Notes: generated by a model from the sequence alone, not told the origin. 64,000 nucleotides of DNA from Nocardia sp. NBC_01503 (GCF_036327755.1 NZ_CP109596.1:6572001-6636000), one strand, 5' to 3'. Numbered from the stretch's first letter, positions 31,969-41,232 are shown. Numbers and translations: made by a program.

Positions 31969-33402
31969 ATGATCGATGTGAGCATTGTGGGCGGCGGTCC
32001 CACCGGACTGTGGCTGGCGAGTGAATTGCGGTTGCAGGGAGTCCAGGCGCTCGTGCTGGAGAAGGATGCCGAGCCGACCGAAATCGTGCGGTCGCTGGGT
32101 ATGCACGCGCGCACCATCGAGGTGATGGATCAGCGCGGACTGCTGGAACGCTTTCTCGAGCTCGGGCGGAAGTTTCCGCTGGGCGGGTTCTTCGCGGGTA
32201 TTGCCAAACCGCAGCCGGAGCGGCTGGACACCTCGCACCCGTATGTACTGAGCATCCATCAGCCCGTCACCGAACGACTGCTGACCGAGCACGCGCTGGA
32301 AGTCGGCGTCGAGATCCGGCGCGGCACCGAGGTGGTCGGCGTGAGTCAGGACGAGCAGGGCGTGACCGTCGCGCTGGCCGATGGCACCGAGCTGCGCTCG
32401 CGCTATCTGGTCGGCTGCGACGGCGGCCGCAGCAGCGTGCGCAGACTGCTCGATATCGGCTTCCCCGGCGAAGCCAGCCGATCGAACTACCTGCTCGCCG
32501 AGGTGGAGCTGACCGCCGATCCGGAGACCATCACCGCGGTGATGACCGAGATCCGCAAGACCCAATTGTTCTTCGGCGCAGGGCCCGTCGGCGATGGCAG
32601 GTATCGCGTGGTGGTCCCCGCCGCCGAAGTAGCCGAGGACCGTACCACCCCGCCCACGCTCGACGAGTTGAAGCAACAACTGGTGGCGACCGCGGGCACC
32701 GACTTCGGGGTGCACTCGCCGCGCTGGCTCTCACGCTTCGGTGACGGCACCCGCCTGGCCGATCAATTCCGGGTCGGCCGGGTGCTGTTGGCCGGCGATG
32801 CCGCGCATGTACACCCGCCCATGGGCGGACAGGGGCTGAATCTCGGTATCCAGGACGCGTTCAACCTGGGCTGGAAGCTGGCCGCCGAGGTCAACGGCTG
32901 GGCCCCGGAGACTCTGCTGGACACCTACCAGGACGAACGGCGACCCGTTGCCGCCGATGTTCTGGACAACACCCGCGCGCAGAAGGTGTTGATGTCCGCC
33001 GATCCGGACTCGCTCGCCGTGCGCCGCCTGGTCTCCGAGCTGATGGACTTCGACGAGGTGACCCGCTTCCTCACCGAGAAGATCACCGCCCTGTCCATCC
33101 GCTACGACTTCGGTGCGGGCCACCCGCTGCTCGGAAAACGGTTGCGGGACATCACCCTGAAGCACGGCCGCCTCTACGAGCTCATGCACTCCGGCCGTGG
33201 ACTGCTGCTCGACCAGACCGGCCGGCTCTCGGTGGCGGGCTGGGCGGACCGCGTCGACCATGTGATCGACCTCAGTGAGGAGCTGGACGCCCCCGCGGTA
33301 CTGCTGCGGCCCGACGGGCATGTGGTCTGGGTCGGTGAAGATCAGCGGGACCTGCTCGATCACCTGCCCAGCTGGTTCGGCGCAGCCGTCGAAACGAATT
33401 GA
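31969..33402 (+). CDS. rox: Rifampin monooxygenase (Rox)
   Basis: A 477-residue class A FAD aromatic hydroxylase, the length of Nocardia Rox/RIFMO. The FAD GxGxxG motif is VSIVGGGPTGLWLASEL. VGCDGGRSSVRR is the DG fingerprint and VLLAGDAAHVHPPMGGQGLN the second FAD/GD motif. The C-terminal thioredoxin-like domain (about 390-477) is present. ATG at 31969 follows GGGGG; a start 4 codons upstream is less likely. Rox hydroxylates rifamycins at the naphthoquinone and linearises the ansa ring. The RAE just upstream makes the call much firmer than similarity to general PHBH-type enzymes would. Confidence 0.9.
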   Translation: MIDVSIVGGGPTGLWLASELRLQGVQALVLEKDAEPTEIVRSLGMHARTIEVMDQRGLLERFLELGRKFPLGGFFAGIAKPQPERLDTSHPYVLSIHQPVTERLLTEHALEVGVEIRRGTEVVGVSQDEQGVTVALADGTELRSRYLVGCDGGRSSVRRLLDIGFPGEASRSNYLLAEVELTADPETITAVMTEIRKTQLFFGAGPVGDGRYRVVVPAAEVAEDRTTPPTLDELKQQLVATAGTDFGVHSPRWLSRFGDGTRLADQFRVGRVLLAGDAAHVHPPMGGQGLNLGIQDAFNLGWKLAAEVNGWAPETLLDTYQDERRPVAADVLDNTRAQKVLMSADPDSLAVRRLVSELMDFDEVTRFLTEKITALSIRYDFGAGHPLLGKRLRDITLKHGRLYELMHSGRGLLLDQTGRLSVAGWADRVDHVIDLSEELDAPAVLLRPDGHVVWVGEDQRDLLDHLPSWFGAAVETN

Positions 33403-33421
33403 GGCCGAACGACTTTCGGTA

Positions 33422-33835
33422 TCAGGATGGACGGCTGACCTCATAGGTGCCCTGGCGGGTCGTCACCCGGACCGACACGTCCTTGTTCTCGCCGCCGACA
33501 AGCAGGGAACAGTCGTATATCGCGCCCGGCCGGGACGTCATCATGTCCGGGCAGTGCACATTCTCGACATCGGTGATCCCGTAGCTGCTGCGCAGCATCG
33601 TCCCGATCGAAGCCTCCACGGCCGCCGAATCGAGCTTCGGTTCATGTGATACCGAGGTCGGCGCCGCGGAGGGCTGTGCCTGCGATTGTGGTTGCGCGAC
33701 CGCGGGTTTCGCGTGGGCGGCGCCGCCGTCGGTGGCGCGGACGAGGACGACGATGAGCATGAGACCGGAAATGGCGATCGCGCACACGGAGGCGATGACC
33801 AGCAGCATGTTCGACGGATGGCGCGACGATGGCAT
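33422..33835 (-). CDS. DUF4333 domain membrane-anchored protein
   Basis: A 137-residue protein. One N-terminal hydrophobic helix (about 10-32, LLVIASVCAIAISGLMLIVVLV) acts as anchor, followed by an Ala/Gln/Pro linker. The C-terminal 65 residues, with VHCPDMMTSRPGAIYDCSLLV and KDVSVRVTTRQGTYEVSRP, match the DUF4333 family of actinobacterial extracytoplasmic domains with one disulfide. ATG 33835 or GTG 33847 may start. Function unknown. It converges with rox, 19 bases apart. Confidence 0.75.
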   Translation of the reverse strand: MPSSRHPSNMLLVIASVCAIAISGLMLIVVLVRATDGGAAHAKPAVAQPQSQAQPSAAPTSVSHEPKLDSAAVEASIGTMLRSSYGITDVENVHCPDMMTSRPGAIYDCSLLVGGENKDVSVRVTTRQGTYEVSRPS

Positions 33836-33988
33836 TGAGTGACTCACGACCACGATCCTTCCGGTGCGCGGGTACCGGCGGGACAAGGTCACGCAGATCA
33901 GTCCGATTCGCGTAGTTCGCTACTCGATACACGCAGGTGGGACGGGACGACGCTGGTGGTCGGAGCAACCACAGGAGCAGTGATCGTC

Positions 33989-34540
33989 ATGAGCTACAGC
34001 AAGCTACTCGCCATAGCCGCCAGACTGCATCCACAGATCTGGGAAGTCATCGCACCGTACGGCCCGGCGCGGCAGGCGCGGCTCACCGCCTCGGAGCAGG
34101 TGGGCCGCGCCGCCGGTCAGCTCCCGCCCGGCCTGGACTTCCTGGCGGGGGTGGCCGAGCTCGCGCACGGCGATGTCCGGACCGCCCTCGCCCTGACCAC
34201 CGCGGTGAACTCGACCCCGGCCGCGGCGGTCGACTACATCGCCGGAATCACCCGCGATTGGCAGGAGTGCGGCACCCGCTGGCCGCGCTGGCCCTGGCCG
34301 GGCCCGTTCCCGGGCGCGGGTTCGGATGACAGATACGGGCCCTACCCCCTGCCGTGGGACGTGGCCACCATCAAGGTGATCGTGGCGGTCGTATTCGCCT
34401 CCGCCGCAGCCCGACTCGGCGCTTACGAGCACTCGCCGGCCGGAACCGCCGAGTACGTCGAGCTCGGGCGCGCCCTCGCGGAGTCCGCCGACAAACTCGC
34501 CGGTACCGCGGTGACCGTCGAAGCGAATCAGGCCGCCTAA
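33989..34540 (+). CDS. Helical hypothetical protein
   Basis: A 183-residue protein with no recognised family. It is mostly helical, with a Trp/Pro-rich central loop (TRWPRWPWPGPFPGAGSDD) and a mildly hydrophobic helix IKVIVAVVFASAAARLGA that could touch membrane. Start ATG 33989 or GTG 33980 (AGGAG upstream). Its TAA stop lies inside the IS target duplication, so the insertion left it intact. Confidence 0.6.
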   Translation: MSYSKLLAIAARLHPQIWEVIAPYGPARQARLTASEQVGRAAGQLPPGLDFLAGVAELAHGDVRTALALTTAVNSTPAAAVDYIAGITRDWQECGTRWPRWPWPGPFPGAGSDDRYGPYPLPWDVATIKVIVAVVFASAAARLGAYEHSPAGTAEYVELGRALAESADKLAGTAVTVEANQAA

Positions 34541-34543
34541 TCC
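34534..34543 (+). repeat. IS target site duplication, left copy
   Basis: CGCCTAATCC, identical to 36059-36068. It contains the TAA stop of the upstream hypothetical gene. Confidence 0.9.
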
Positions 34544-34560
34544 CAATGCCGCGCAGTTAG
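34544..34560 (+). repeat. IS terminal inverted repeat, left
   Basis: CAATGCCGCGCAGTTAG, exact inverse of the right end. Confidence 0.9.
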
Positions 34561-34576
34561 GCCGACCTGTCTGCGG

Positions 34577-35992
34577 TCAACTCGGGTGTTTTCGCAGGTT
34601 GATGGTGATGGTGACGGTGGGATAATTGGTGCGGTCGATGGCGCCTTTGGCGCGGTGTTTGGAGATCGCTCGCTTGACGACGCGGGGGCTTTGGCGTGGT
34701 CGGCGTGCGGGCAGGAGGTCGGCCAAGACCGTGCGGCCGATCCGTCCGACCAGGTCGACGGCGGTGTCGGCGATGACCGCGGCGGCAGCCACGACCTGGT
34801 CGCGGGCGGTATTGAGTGCAATGGAGAAGCTGGCTTGCAGGGGTATGGCCTGCGGGTGTGTGGCGTCGGCGATGGCGATGCGCAGCGCTTGGTAAGTGCT
34901 CAGCAGGGCATAGACCTCCTGGTCGATCCCGGCGGGTGTGCGGGCGCGCAGTACCCGGCCGCCGAGCATGGTCGATTTCAGTTCCGCGTAGGTGGTTTCG
35001 ATCTCCCAGCGCTGGTGATAGAGCCGCACCAGCTCCATCGCCGGGTAGCGGTGATGGTCGGTCAAGGTGGTGAGCAACCGGTAGCGTTCGCGGCGGGGTG
35101 GTCCGCCTTTCGGGGTGAGCGCGATGTCGGCGTCGATTACCCGCAGAACTACCGGACCCTTCACCGCGAGCCACGACCCGTCGGGCAGCCGCTCGATCAA
35201 CGGCATCACACGGTTGGTCTTGTCACGGATCAGCAGGTCGGCTTTGGTTTGCGCGATCTGTCCGATCAGCGCGGCGCTGGCGAAGTTGCGGTCCGCCAGC
35301 AACAACATCCGCTCGTGCAGGCATCGGAAAAGCTTTGGGGCATAGGCGATCTCGGAGACACCCGAGGTGCCGAACACGACGTCGATGACGGTGCGGGTGC
35401 CACACGCCACCACCGCGAGCAGTCGCAGCATCGGATACCCCGAGTCGCCGTTGCCGCCGCCCTGACGGGCGAAGGTACCCGCGTTGGCGGCGGAGTCGGA
35501 CACGAACATGGTGGTGCCGTCGACCGCACAGACCAACAGGCCGCGCCATCGGGCCGCGCCGGCAGCGGGACCGGCGAGCAGCCCGAACAACTCCCGCAAC
35601 GGTGCGGCACCGACTCGGCGGCGGGCCTGGGCCAAGGCCGAGGAACCGGGGCGGGCCACGAGGATTTCGTCCAGGCCCGCGACCATCCGGGCCCATACCT
35701 GGGTGTAGCCGAGCTCGGTGAACAACGCCCCGGCCAACAGCAGATACACCACCACCCGCGAGGGTAGATCCCGCACCCGCGTCTGTCTCGCTCGCCCCGA
35801 TTCCACTGCGGCGTCGACCATTTCGAATGGCACGATCTGGGTCAACTCCCCCAGATGACCCGGCGCGAACACCCCCGCCGCTACCACCGACACATGTTTG
35901 ATGACAGACTGAACAGACAGCGGAACTCCCGGTGGACGGTTTGTCTTGGAGGACAAAACCTCTCTACCAGTAGTTCCGCTGTCTCGTTTCAC
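34577..35992 (-). CDS. IS4 family transposase
   Basis: A 471-residue DDE transposase. The acidic triad is visible at Asp158 (CAVDGTTM), Asp234 (LLADRNFA) and Glu332 in the IS4 YREK signature, Tyr325-Arg328-Glu332-Lys339 (YHQRWEIETTYAELK). An N-terminal IS4-type DNA-binding region precedes it (about 35-130). The frame is full length and the element has both ends, so it may still move. Confidence 0.95.
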   Translation of the reverse strand: MKRDSGTTGREVLSSKTNRPPGVPLSVQSVIKHVSVVAAGVFAPGHLGELTQIVPFEMVDAAVESGRARQTRVRDLPSRVVVYLLLAGALFTELGYTQVWARMVAGLDEILVARPGSSALAQARRRVGAAPLRELFGLLAGPAAGAARWRGLLVCAVDGTTMFVSDSAANAGTFARQGGGNGDSGYPMLRLLAVVACGTRTVIDVVFGTSGVSEIAYAPKLFRCLHERMLLLADRNFASAALIGQIAQTKADLLIRDKTNRVMPLIERLPDGSWLAVKGPVVLRVIDADIALTPKGGPPRRERYRLLTTLTDHHRYPAMELVRLYHQRWEIETTYAELKSTMLGGRVLRARTPAGIDQEVYALLSTYQALRIAIADATHPQAIPLQASFSIALNTARDQVVAAAAVIADTAVDLVGRIGRTVLADLLPARRPRQSPRVVKRAISKHRAKGAIDRTNYPTVTITINLRKHPS

Positions 35993-36041
35993 AACATGTC
36001 AAGTCCCGCAACGACACTCGCTTGACAGGCATCCCCAACCG

Positions 36042-36058
36042 CTAACTGCGCGGCATTG
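36042..36058 (-). repeat. IS terminal inverted repeat, right
   Basis: CTAACTGCGCGGCATTG, exact inverse of the left end. Confidence 0.9.
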
Positions 36059-36068
36059 CGCCTAATCC
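36059..36068 (+). repeat. IS target site duplication, right copy
   Basis: CGCCTAATCC; it carries, on the minus strand, the TAG stop of the ABC permease gene. Confidence 0.9.
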
Positions 36069-37267
36069 TCGACGCGCAGGGCTTGGCGGATGGTGAGGCG
36101 GCCCTGGGTTTGCATGAGGGAGCGGCGGTAGAGCTTCTCGGCGATCACCACGATGCCGTAGGTGGCGGCGGCGGTGACCGCCAGGGCGATGCAGGGCTCC
36201 CACCATTCGGCGGTGCCGTCGGCCAGGCGGCCGGGCATGGCGACAATGCTGACTATCGGTACGTACGAGGCGATTACGCGACCGGTGCCGGTGAGGAAGA
36301 TGCCCGCGAACAGCACCAGCATGATGCACATCGACAGCGGGGTCGAGGTGGATTGCAGGTCCTCGTTCCGGGTGGCGAGCGCGCCCGCGACCGCCCAGAG
36401 GCTGGCCAGCGCCAGAAAGCTGATGACGAAGAAGATGATGAACCAGCCCGCGGCGCCGGCGATCTGGGTGACCTGATCGCCCTTGCCGATGGCGGCCAGG
36501 CCGATCAGGCCCGCACCGCCGAACAGGATCAGCTGACCGAAGGCCATGACGGTATTGCCGACCACCTTGCCGATCAGCAACTGGCGCAACGGGATCGCGC
36601 TGGCCAGGATTTCGACAATGCGGTTCTGCTTCTCCTCGACCACGCTCTGCGCTATCGCCATGCCGAACAGGATGGAGGACAGGTAGAACAGGAAGGCGAA
36701 GACGATCGTCACCACCTTCGCCAGCGCCGGATCGACGGCCGCCTTGTCGATGAGGTCGTAGCTGACCGCACTGCCACGCGAGAGCTGCTCGATGGAGGTT
36801 CCGGCCGCAACGGCATTGCGCTGCAACGTGATCTGCCGTACTGCGGCGGTCAGATAGGTCGCGGCGTCGTCATTCTCGGCGGACTTGCCGATCAACCGCC
36901 AGCCATTCGCATCGGGCAGCAGGCCGACGGTGACGGTCTCATCCCTGACCTGCTGTTCGAGCGTGCCGGCGTCCGCGACCTGGTGCGCGGTGAAGGTGAC
37001 ATTCTTCTTCGCGCTGTCGGCCAGCGCGGTGGCGGCGGTGACGATCGGTGCGGCGTCCTCGCCGACAATGCCGACGTCGACGGTTGTGGCGCGGCTGCCC
37101 ATGAACGCGCTGATCGACAGCGAGGCCACGATCACCACGACGGTCAGAATCGTGGAGACCAGGAAGTTGCGGTCGCGCAGCTTCACCGCGATCTCCCGGG
37201 CGGCGACAATCCGCCACACTCCCGAGGGCGCGGAATCGACTGCGGACGGGGTGGTTTCGCGGGTCAT
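36062..37267 (-). CDS. ABC-2 type transporter permease (NatB-like)
   Basis: A 401-residue ABC exporter permease. One membrane helix lies near residues 35-55 (STILTVVVIVASLSISAFM), then a large extracytoplasmic domain of about 120 residues, then five or six helices from about residue 180 (IVFAFLFYLSSILFGMAI, FGQLILFGGAGLIGLAAI, WFIIFFVISFLALASLWAV, MCIMLVLFAGIFL). EEKQNRIVEILASAIPLRQLLIGK is the conserved cytoplasmic loop of NatB/YhaP-type proteins. It overlaps the ATPase gene by 4 bases. Substrate unknown (Na+ or a small molecule by family). Confidence 0.85.
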   Translation of the reverse strand: MTRETTPSAVDSAPSGVWRIVAAREIAVKLRDRNFLVSTILTVVVIVASLSISAFMGSRATTVDVGIVGEDAAPIVTAATALADSAKKNVTFTAHQVADAGTLEQQVRDETVTVGLLPDANGWRLIGKSAENDDAATYLTAAVRQITLQRNAVAAGTSIEQLSRGSAVSYDLIDKAAVDPALAKVVTIVFAFLFYLSSILFGMAIAQSVVEEKQNRIVEILASAIPLRQLLIGKVVGNTVMAFGQLILFGGAGLIGLAAIGKGDQVTQIAGAAGWFIIFFVISFLALASLWAVAGALATRNEDLQSTSTPLSMCIMLVLFAGIFLTGTGRVIASYVPIVSIVAMPGRLADGTAEWWEPCIALAVTAAATYGIVVIAEKLYRRSLMQTQGRLTIRQALRVED

Positions 37268-38142
37268 GCGGTCACCTCTCGATAGATCTCCGACACCGAC
37301 GGCCGCACTTCGGCCAATTCGCGCACCGAACCGTGCGCCAGCGCGGCGGTGAGCAACTCATCGGTGCTGGCGCCGGTCAATTCCAGGAGAACGCCGGAGC
37401 CGTTGCGCTCCAGCACACGCACGCCCGCGAATCCGCCGAGCCAGCCGGTATCGCCGGTGAACCCGAGCCGATAGCGGGCCGGACCGGTGCTGCGCAGCTC
37501 CGCGGCCGCGCCCTGCGCCACCACCCGGCCCTTGGCCAGAATCACCAGGTGATCGCAGAGCCGCTCGACCAGATCGAGCTGATGGGAGGAGAACAGCACC
37601 GGAACGCCCTGCGCCGCATACTCACCCAACAGCTCGGCCATGGAGTCGATGGCGACCGGGTCCAGACCGGAGAACGGCTCGTCCAGAATCAATGCGGTCG
37701 GATGGGTGATGACCGCGGCCGCGATCTGCACGCGCTGCTGATTTCCCAGTGACAGCGATTCCAGCTTGTCCTTACCGCGATCGCCGAGTTGGAACCGCTC
37801 GAGCAGCTCCTGCGCCTGCTGTTTGGCCTCGGCGGCGGGCAGCCCGCGCAGTCGCGCCAGATAGATCAGCTGATCGAGCACCGGCTGTTTCGGATACAGT
37901 CCGCGCTCCTCGGGCATGTACCCGAAGGACCGCCGATCCGCGGCGGTCACCGGATGCCCCTGCCAGTGGACCTCGCCGCCGTGGGTGGCCAAGACGCCCA
38001 TGATCATTCGCATGGTGGTGGTCTTACCCGCGCCATTGCCGCCGACGAATCCGGTCAGCGCGCCCGGCTGGACGGTGAACGAGACATCATCGACGGCGAC
38101 GTTGTCGCCGAATCGGCGCACCAGATGCGCGACTTCCAGCAT
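37264..38142 (-). CDS. ABC transporter ATP-binding protein (NatA-like)
   Basis: A 292-residue ATPase. Walker A GGNGAGKTT, Q-loop region YMPEERGLYPKQ, signature LSLGNQQRVQ (LSxGNxQ, the variant seen in NatA-type exporters), Walker B ALILDEPFSGLDP and the switch histidine in LFSSHQLD. ATG at 38142 has AGGGGAG upstream. With the following permease it forms an ABC-2 exporter. The C-terminal 80 residues are the extension usual in this subfamily. Confidence 0.9.
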   Translation of the reverse strand: MLEVAHLVRRFGDNVAVDDVSFTVQPGALTGFVGGNGAGKTTTMRMIMGVLATHGGEVHWQGHPVTAADRRSFGYMPEERGLYPKQPVLDQLIYLARLRGLPAAEAKQQAQELLERFQLGDRGKDKLESLSLGNQQRVQIAAAVITHPTALILDEPFSGLDPVAIDSMAELLGEYAAQGVPVLFSSHQLDLVERLCDHLVILAKGRVVAQGAAAELRSTGPARYRLGFTGDTGWLGGFAGVRVLERNGSGVLLELTGASTDELLTAALAHGSVRELAEVRPSVSEIYREVTA

Positions 38143-38203
38143 GAATTCTCCCCTGTACTCCTCGGCCGACTGGTCGGTCTTCCCTGCGGTGCCTGCGGCG
38201 AGA

Positions 38204-39613
38204 CTAGCGGCGCGCGCCCGCCGGTTCCGCGTCGACGAGCTGGACGCGCCGGGCCAGATCCGAGACGAACACCCGCTCCGGGTCGGCCGCATCACGCACC
38301 CGCTGCCACTCCGCGAGACGCGGATACATCGCGCGCACCATCTCCGGGGTGGTCCGCGAATCCTTCGCGAAGTACAGTCGCCCGCCCGCCGCGAGCACCC
38401 GCTCATCCAACTCCGCACAAAGCCGATCCAGGCCGGGCGCGATCGGAAAGTCCAGGCTGAGCATGAACCCGGGATGCGGCCAGGACAGGGGCGCGGGATT
38501 ACCCGGCCCCATCCGCTTGAACACATTCAGGAACGAAGGATGCCCGGAGTGCGCGATGGCACGCACCGCATCCGCGAGCTGATCCTGCGCCCCGAACGGC
38601 ATCGACAACTGATACTGCAGAAAGCCCCGCCGCCCATAGGCGCGATTCCATTCACCGAGCAGATCGAGGGGATGATAGAACTGCGTCAGATTCTGAATCC
38701 GCCCGCGCGCCCGCTGCGGATACACCCGATAGGCCACCTCGGCGAGAATCCGTGCCGTCACCTTGTTGACCATCCCGTTCGGGAAGATATCGGGCACGGT
38801 GAACAGCTGCGGCGCATCGAACTTCAGCGGGTTCCCGCGCAGTTTCACCGGCAGCTCATCGATCTTGGCGAGCGAACCGCGACTGAACGCCGCGCGCCCG
38901 AGCTTGGCTCCGGTGCTGATGGTGTCCGGCACCGACATCGAATAGTCGTAGCCGTCATCGGATCCGCCGGTCAGCAATTCCATGGTCTCGTCGAGCGAAT
39001 CGGTGCGGTCATTGTCGACGATGAAGTACGCGGTCTCGGTGTGCTTCATACGAACTCGCGCCCGCACCACGATGCCGGTCAAACCCATTCCGCCGACGGT
39101 GGCCCAGAACAGGTCCGCGTCCGCGCCCTCCGGCGTGAGGGTTCGAATCGAGCCATCCGCCATGAGCAGCTCCATTGACCGCACATGATTGCCGAAGCTG
39201 CCGTGCGAATGATGGTTCTTGCCATGGATATCGGAGGCGATCGCCCCGCCGACCGTCACCTGCCGCGTCCCCGGCAGCACCGGCACCCACAATCCGTGCG
39301 GGAGCACCGCGCGCATGAGTGCGTCCAGGCTGACCCCGGCGTCCACATCGACAATGCCGCTGTCCGGATCGACGCTGTGAATCCGATCGAAACCGGTCAT
39401 ATCGACGACCAGGCCGCCGCCGTTCTGCGCCGGATCGCCGTAGCTGCGCCCCAGCCCGCGCGCGATCACCCCGCGCGGCCCGGCCTCCCGGACCGCCTTC
39501 GCCACCCGATCGATATCGCCGGTTGAAAGCACCTGCGCCACAGTCGAAGCCGTCCGGCTCCAACCGCTCAACGCCCGGCGATCGATAACAGAGTCCCCTG
39601 CACTGATATTCAC
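38204..39613 (-). CDS. dprE1: DprE1-like decaprenylphosphoryl-ribose oxidase subunit, Ser at the BTZ-target Cys
   Basis: A 469-residue FAD protein collinear with mycobacterial DprE1: RGLGRSYGDPAQNGGGLVVDM, LPGTRQVTVGGAIASDIHGKNHHSHGSFG (FAD-binding), QNLTQFYHPLDLLGEWNRAYG and AKDSRTTPE. DprE1 oxidises decaprenylphosphoryl ribose in arabinan precursor synthesis. In the segment equivalent to PGWNICVDFPI, this protein has PGFMLSLDFPI, so residue 386 is Ser (codon AGC at 38458-38456) where Cys387 of M. tuberculosis is the covalent benzothiazinone site. No dprE2 adjoins it, so it may be a paralogue. Confidence 0.85.
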   Translation of the reverse strand: MNISAGDSVIDRRALSGWSRTASTVAQVLSTGDIDRVAKAVREAGPRGVIARGLGRSYGDPAQNGGGLVVDMTGFDRIHSVDPDSGIVDVDAGVSLDALMRAVLPHGLWVPVLPGTRQVTVGGAIASDIHGKNHHSHGSFGNHVRSMELLMADGSIRTLTPEGADADLFWATVGGMGLTGIVVRARVRMKHTETAYFIVDNDRTDSLDETMELLTGGSDDGYDYSMSVPDTISTGAKLGRAAFSRGSLAKIDELPVKLRGNPLKFDAPQLFTVPDIFPNGMVNKVTARILAEVAYRVYPQRARGRIQNLTQFYHPLDLLGEWNRAYGRRGFLQYQLSMPFGAQDQLADAVRAIAHSGHPSFLNVFKRMGPGNPAPLSWPHPGFMLSLDFPIAPGLDRLCAELDERVLAAGGRLYFAKDSRTTPEMVRAMYPRLAEWQRVRDAADPERVFVSDLARRVQLVDAEPAGARR

Positions 39614-39683
39614 ACCGACACGGTAGCGGCGGATTCGGGACCGTGCCGCCGCCTGGCGTGCGACCTGGGATCGGGCGGCGAGG

Positions 39684-40109
39684 TCAGTTCTCGGTGCGGG
39701 ACAAGGTGATTACCGGGATTTCCCAGGAGACCTTGGCCTGGAAGTCGGCGAGGAACGGGAAAGGTTCGAGCACGCGGGTCCAGAGCCGCTGCCGCTCCGC
39801 ACCATTGGTGACCTCGGCTCGTACGGGCCAGGTGTCGGTGCCGACCTCGATGACGGCATCGGGATGCGCGAGCAGGTTGTAGTACCAACCGGGCCGATTG
39901 GGCCGGCCTCCATTGGCGGCGAAGACGACGAGATTGTCACCGTCACGGTGGAATCCCAGCGGCCAGGTGCGCGGCTCACCGGTATGTGCGCCGGTGGTGG
40001 TCAGCAGGAGTAGTTCGTGGCCCTCGAACTGCCCACCCACTGTGCCGCCATTGGCGCGGAACTCCTCGATGACGTCCTGATTCATCTGCTGACGTACAAC
40101 ATCGGTCAT
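39684..40109 (-). CDS. F420-dependent nitroreductase family protein (Ddn-like)
   Basis: A 141-residue split-barrel protein of the deazaflavin-dependent nitroreductase family. Typical segments are EFRANGGTVGGQFEGHELLLLTTTGAHTGEPRTWPLGF, the F420-binding block, and ANGGRPNRPGWYYNLLAHPDAVIEVG. Ddn relatives use reduced F420 to reduce quinones or activate nitroimidazoles. No strong ribosome site; ATG 40109 or 40085 are both possible. Only mycolata-type and other F420 makers carry this family. Confidence 0.85.
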   Translation of the reverse strand: MTDVVRQQMNQDVIEEFRANGGTVGGQFEGHELLLLTTTGAHTGEPRTWPLGFHRDGDNLVVFAANGGRPNRPGWYYNLLAHPDAVIEVGTDTWPVRAEVTNGAERQRLWTRVLEPFPFLADFQAKVSWEIPVITLSRTEN

Positions 40110-40240
40110 GCGCGATATCAACTGCGCGCGGGGACGGGATATTTCGACGACAGCCCGTTCAGCGGGGCGGACTATCGTGGCGGTATAGCCGCCCAGTGAT
40201 ACTCCGCCGTTTTCAGGACCGCGCGATCCAGGAGGATGCC

Positions 40241-41104
40241 GTGTGCCGCCTATTCGGTTTGTCAGCTGCGCCGCAGCGGGTGAAGGCCACATTCTGGCTG
40301 TTGAACGCCCCCGACAGTCTGCAGCGGCAGAGTCATCGGGAGCCCGACGGGGTCGGGCTCGGGACTTTCAGCGCGGCGGGGGAGCCGCTGGTGGAGAAGC
40401 AGCCGATCGCGGCCTACGAGGATGCCGATTTCGCCCGCGAGGCGCGGGAATGCGAATCGACGACCTTTGTCGCGCATGTGCGATACGCCTCCACCGGCGG
40501 GCTGCTGCCGCAGAACACGCACCCCTTCGAACAGCACAATCGGCTCTTCGCGCACAACGGCGTCCTGCACGGGTTGCGCGAATTGGAGACCGAGCTGGGC
40601 GAATACCGCGATCTGGTCCGCGGCGATACCGATTCCGAGCGGTTCTTCGCCCTCATCACCCAGCGCACGGATCGGCACGGGGGAGATGTGGGCGCGGGTA
40701 TCGCCGACGCCGTTCGATGGATCGCGGACAATCTGCCCGTCTACGCGTTGAACCTGATCCTGACCACCGCGACCGAACTGTGGGCGCTGCGCTATCCGGG
40801 GACCCACGAACTCTTCGTGCTCGAGCGTGCGCCGGGCGGCCCGGATGGTGGACGCCTGGAACATCGTGGCCGCGGTGGGATCCGCGCCGCCAGCGGGCAA
40901 CTCACCGATTGTCCGGCGGTCGTGATCGCCACCGAGCGCATGGACTCGGATCCGGCCTGGCGGGCACTGGCCTGCGGTGAGCTCCTGCACGTCGACGACG
41001 AACTGCGGGTGAAGTCCAGAATCGTCGTGAAAGACGCACCCCACCAATTGCTTTCGCTCGCCGATCTGGATCCGACCGCGGCAGCCTCACAGACGGCGCA
41101 TTAG
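40241..41104 (+). CDS. Class II glutamine amidotransferase domain protein
   Basis: A 287-residue N-terminal nucleophile amidotransferase of the YafJ/EgtC type. Starting at GTG 40241 (CAGGAGGATGCC upstream) makes Cys2 (MCRLFGLS) the nucleophile after Met removal. Further family signatures are HREPDGVGLG, FVAHVRYAST, NTHPFEQHNRLFAHNGVLHG and RGDTDSERFFALI. In EgtC this fold hydrolyses a gamma-glutamyl amide in ergothioneine synthesis, but no egt genes are here, so the substrate is unknown. Confidence 0.8.
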   Translation: MCRLFGLSAAPQRVKATFWLLNAPDSLQRQSHREPDGVGLGTFSAAGEPLVEKQPIAAYEDADFAREARECESTTFVAHVRYASTGGLLPQNTHPFEQHNRLFAHNGVLHGLRELETELGEYRDLVRGDTDSERFFALITQRTDRHGGDVGAGIADAVRWIADNLPVYALNLILTTATELWALRYPGTHELFVLERAPGGPDGGRLEHRGRGGIRAASGQLTDCPAVVIATERMDSDPAWRALACGELLHVDDELRVKSRIVVKDAPHQLLSLADLDPTAAASQTAH

Positions 41105-41232
41105 CGGCCCGCGTCCGGAGTGTCGCCACGCGCGGCACTTCCCAACGGCGGCGCGGCTTCTCATGATGGAGGAGAGCCGACATTTCCGGCGGATTCGCTC
41201 ATCTCATTCGTGGTGCCACAGGGAGGTTTCAG

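Larger units (their letters stand above)
34544..36058 (-). mobile_element. Intact IS4-family insertion sequence (1515 bp)
   Basis: Bounded by perfect 17-bp terminal inverted repeats, CAATGCCGCGCAGTTAG at 34544-34560 and its reverse complement at 36042-36058, and flanked by the 10-bp direct repeat CGCCTAATCC. It contains one transposase gene. Identical repeats and duplication point to a recent insertion. Confidence 0.95.
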
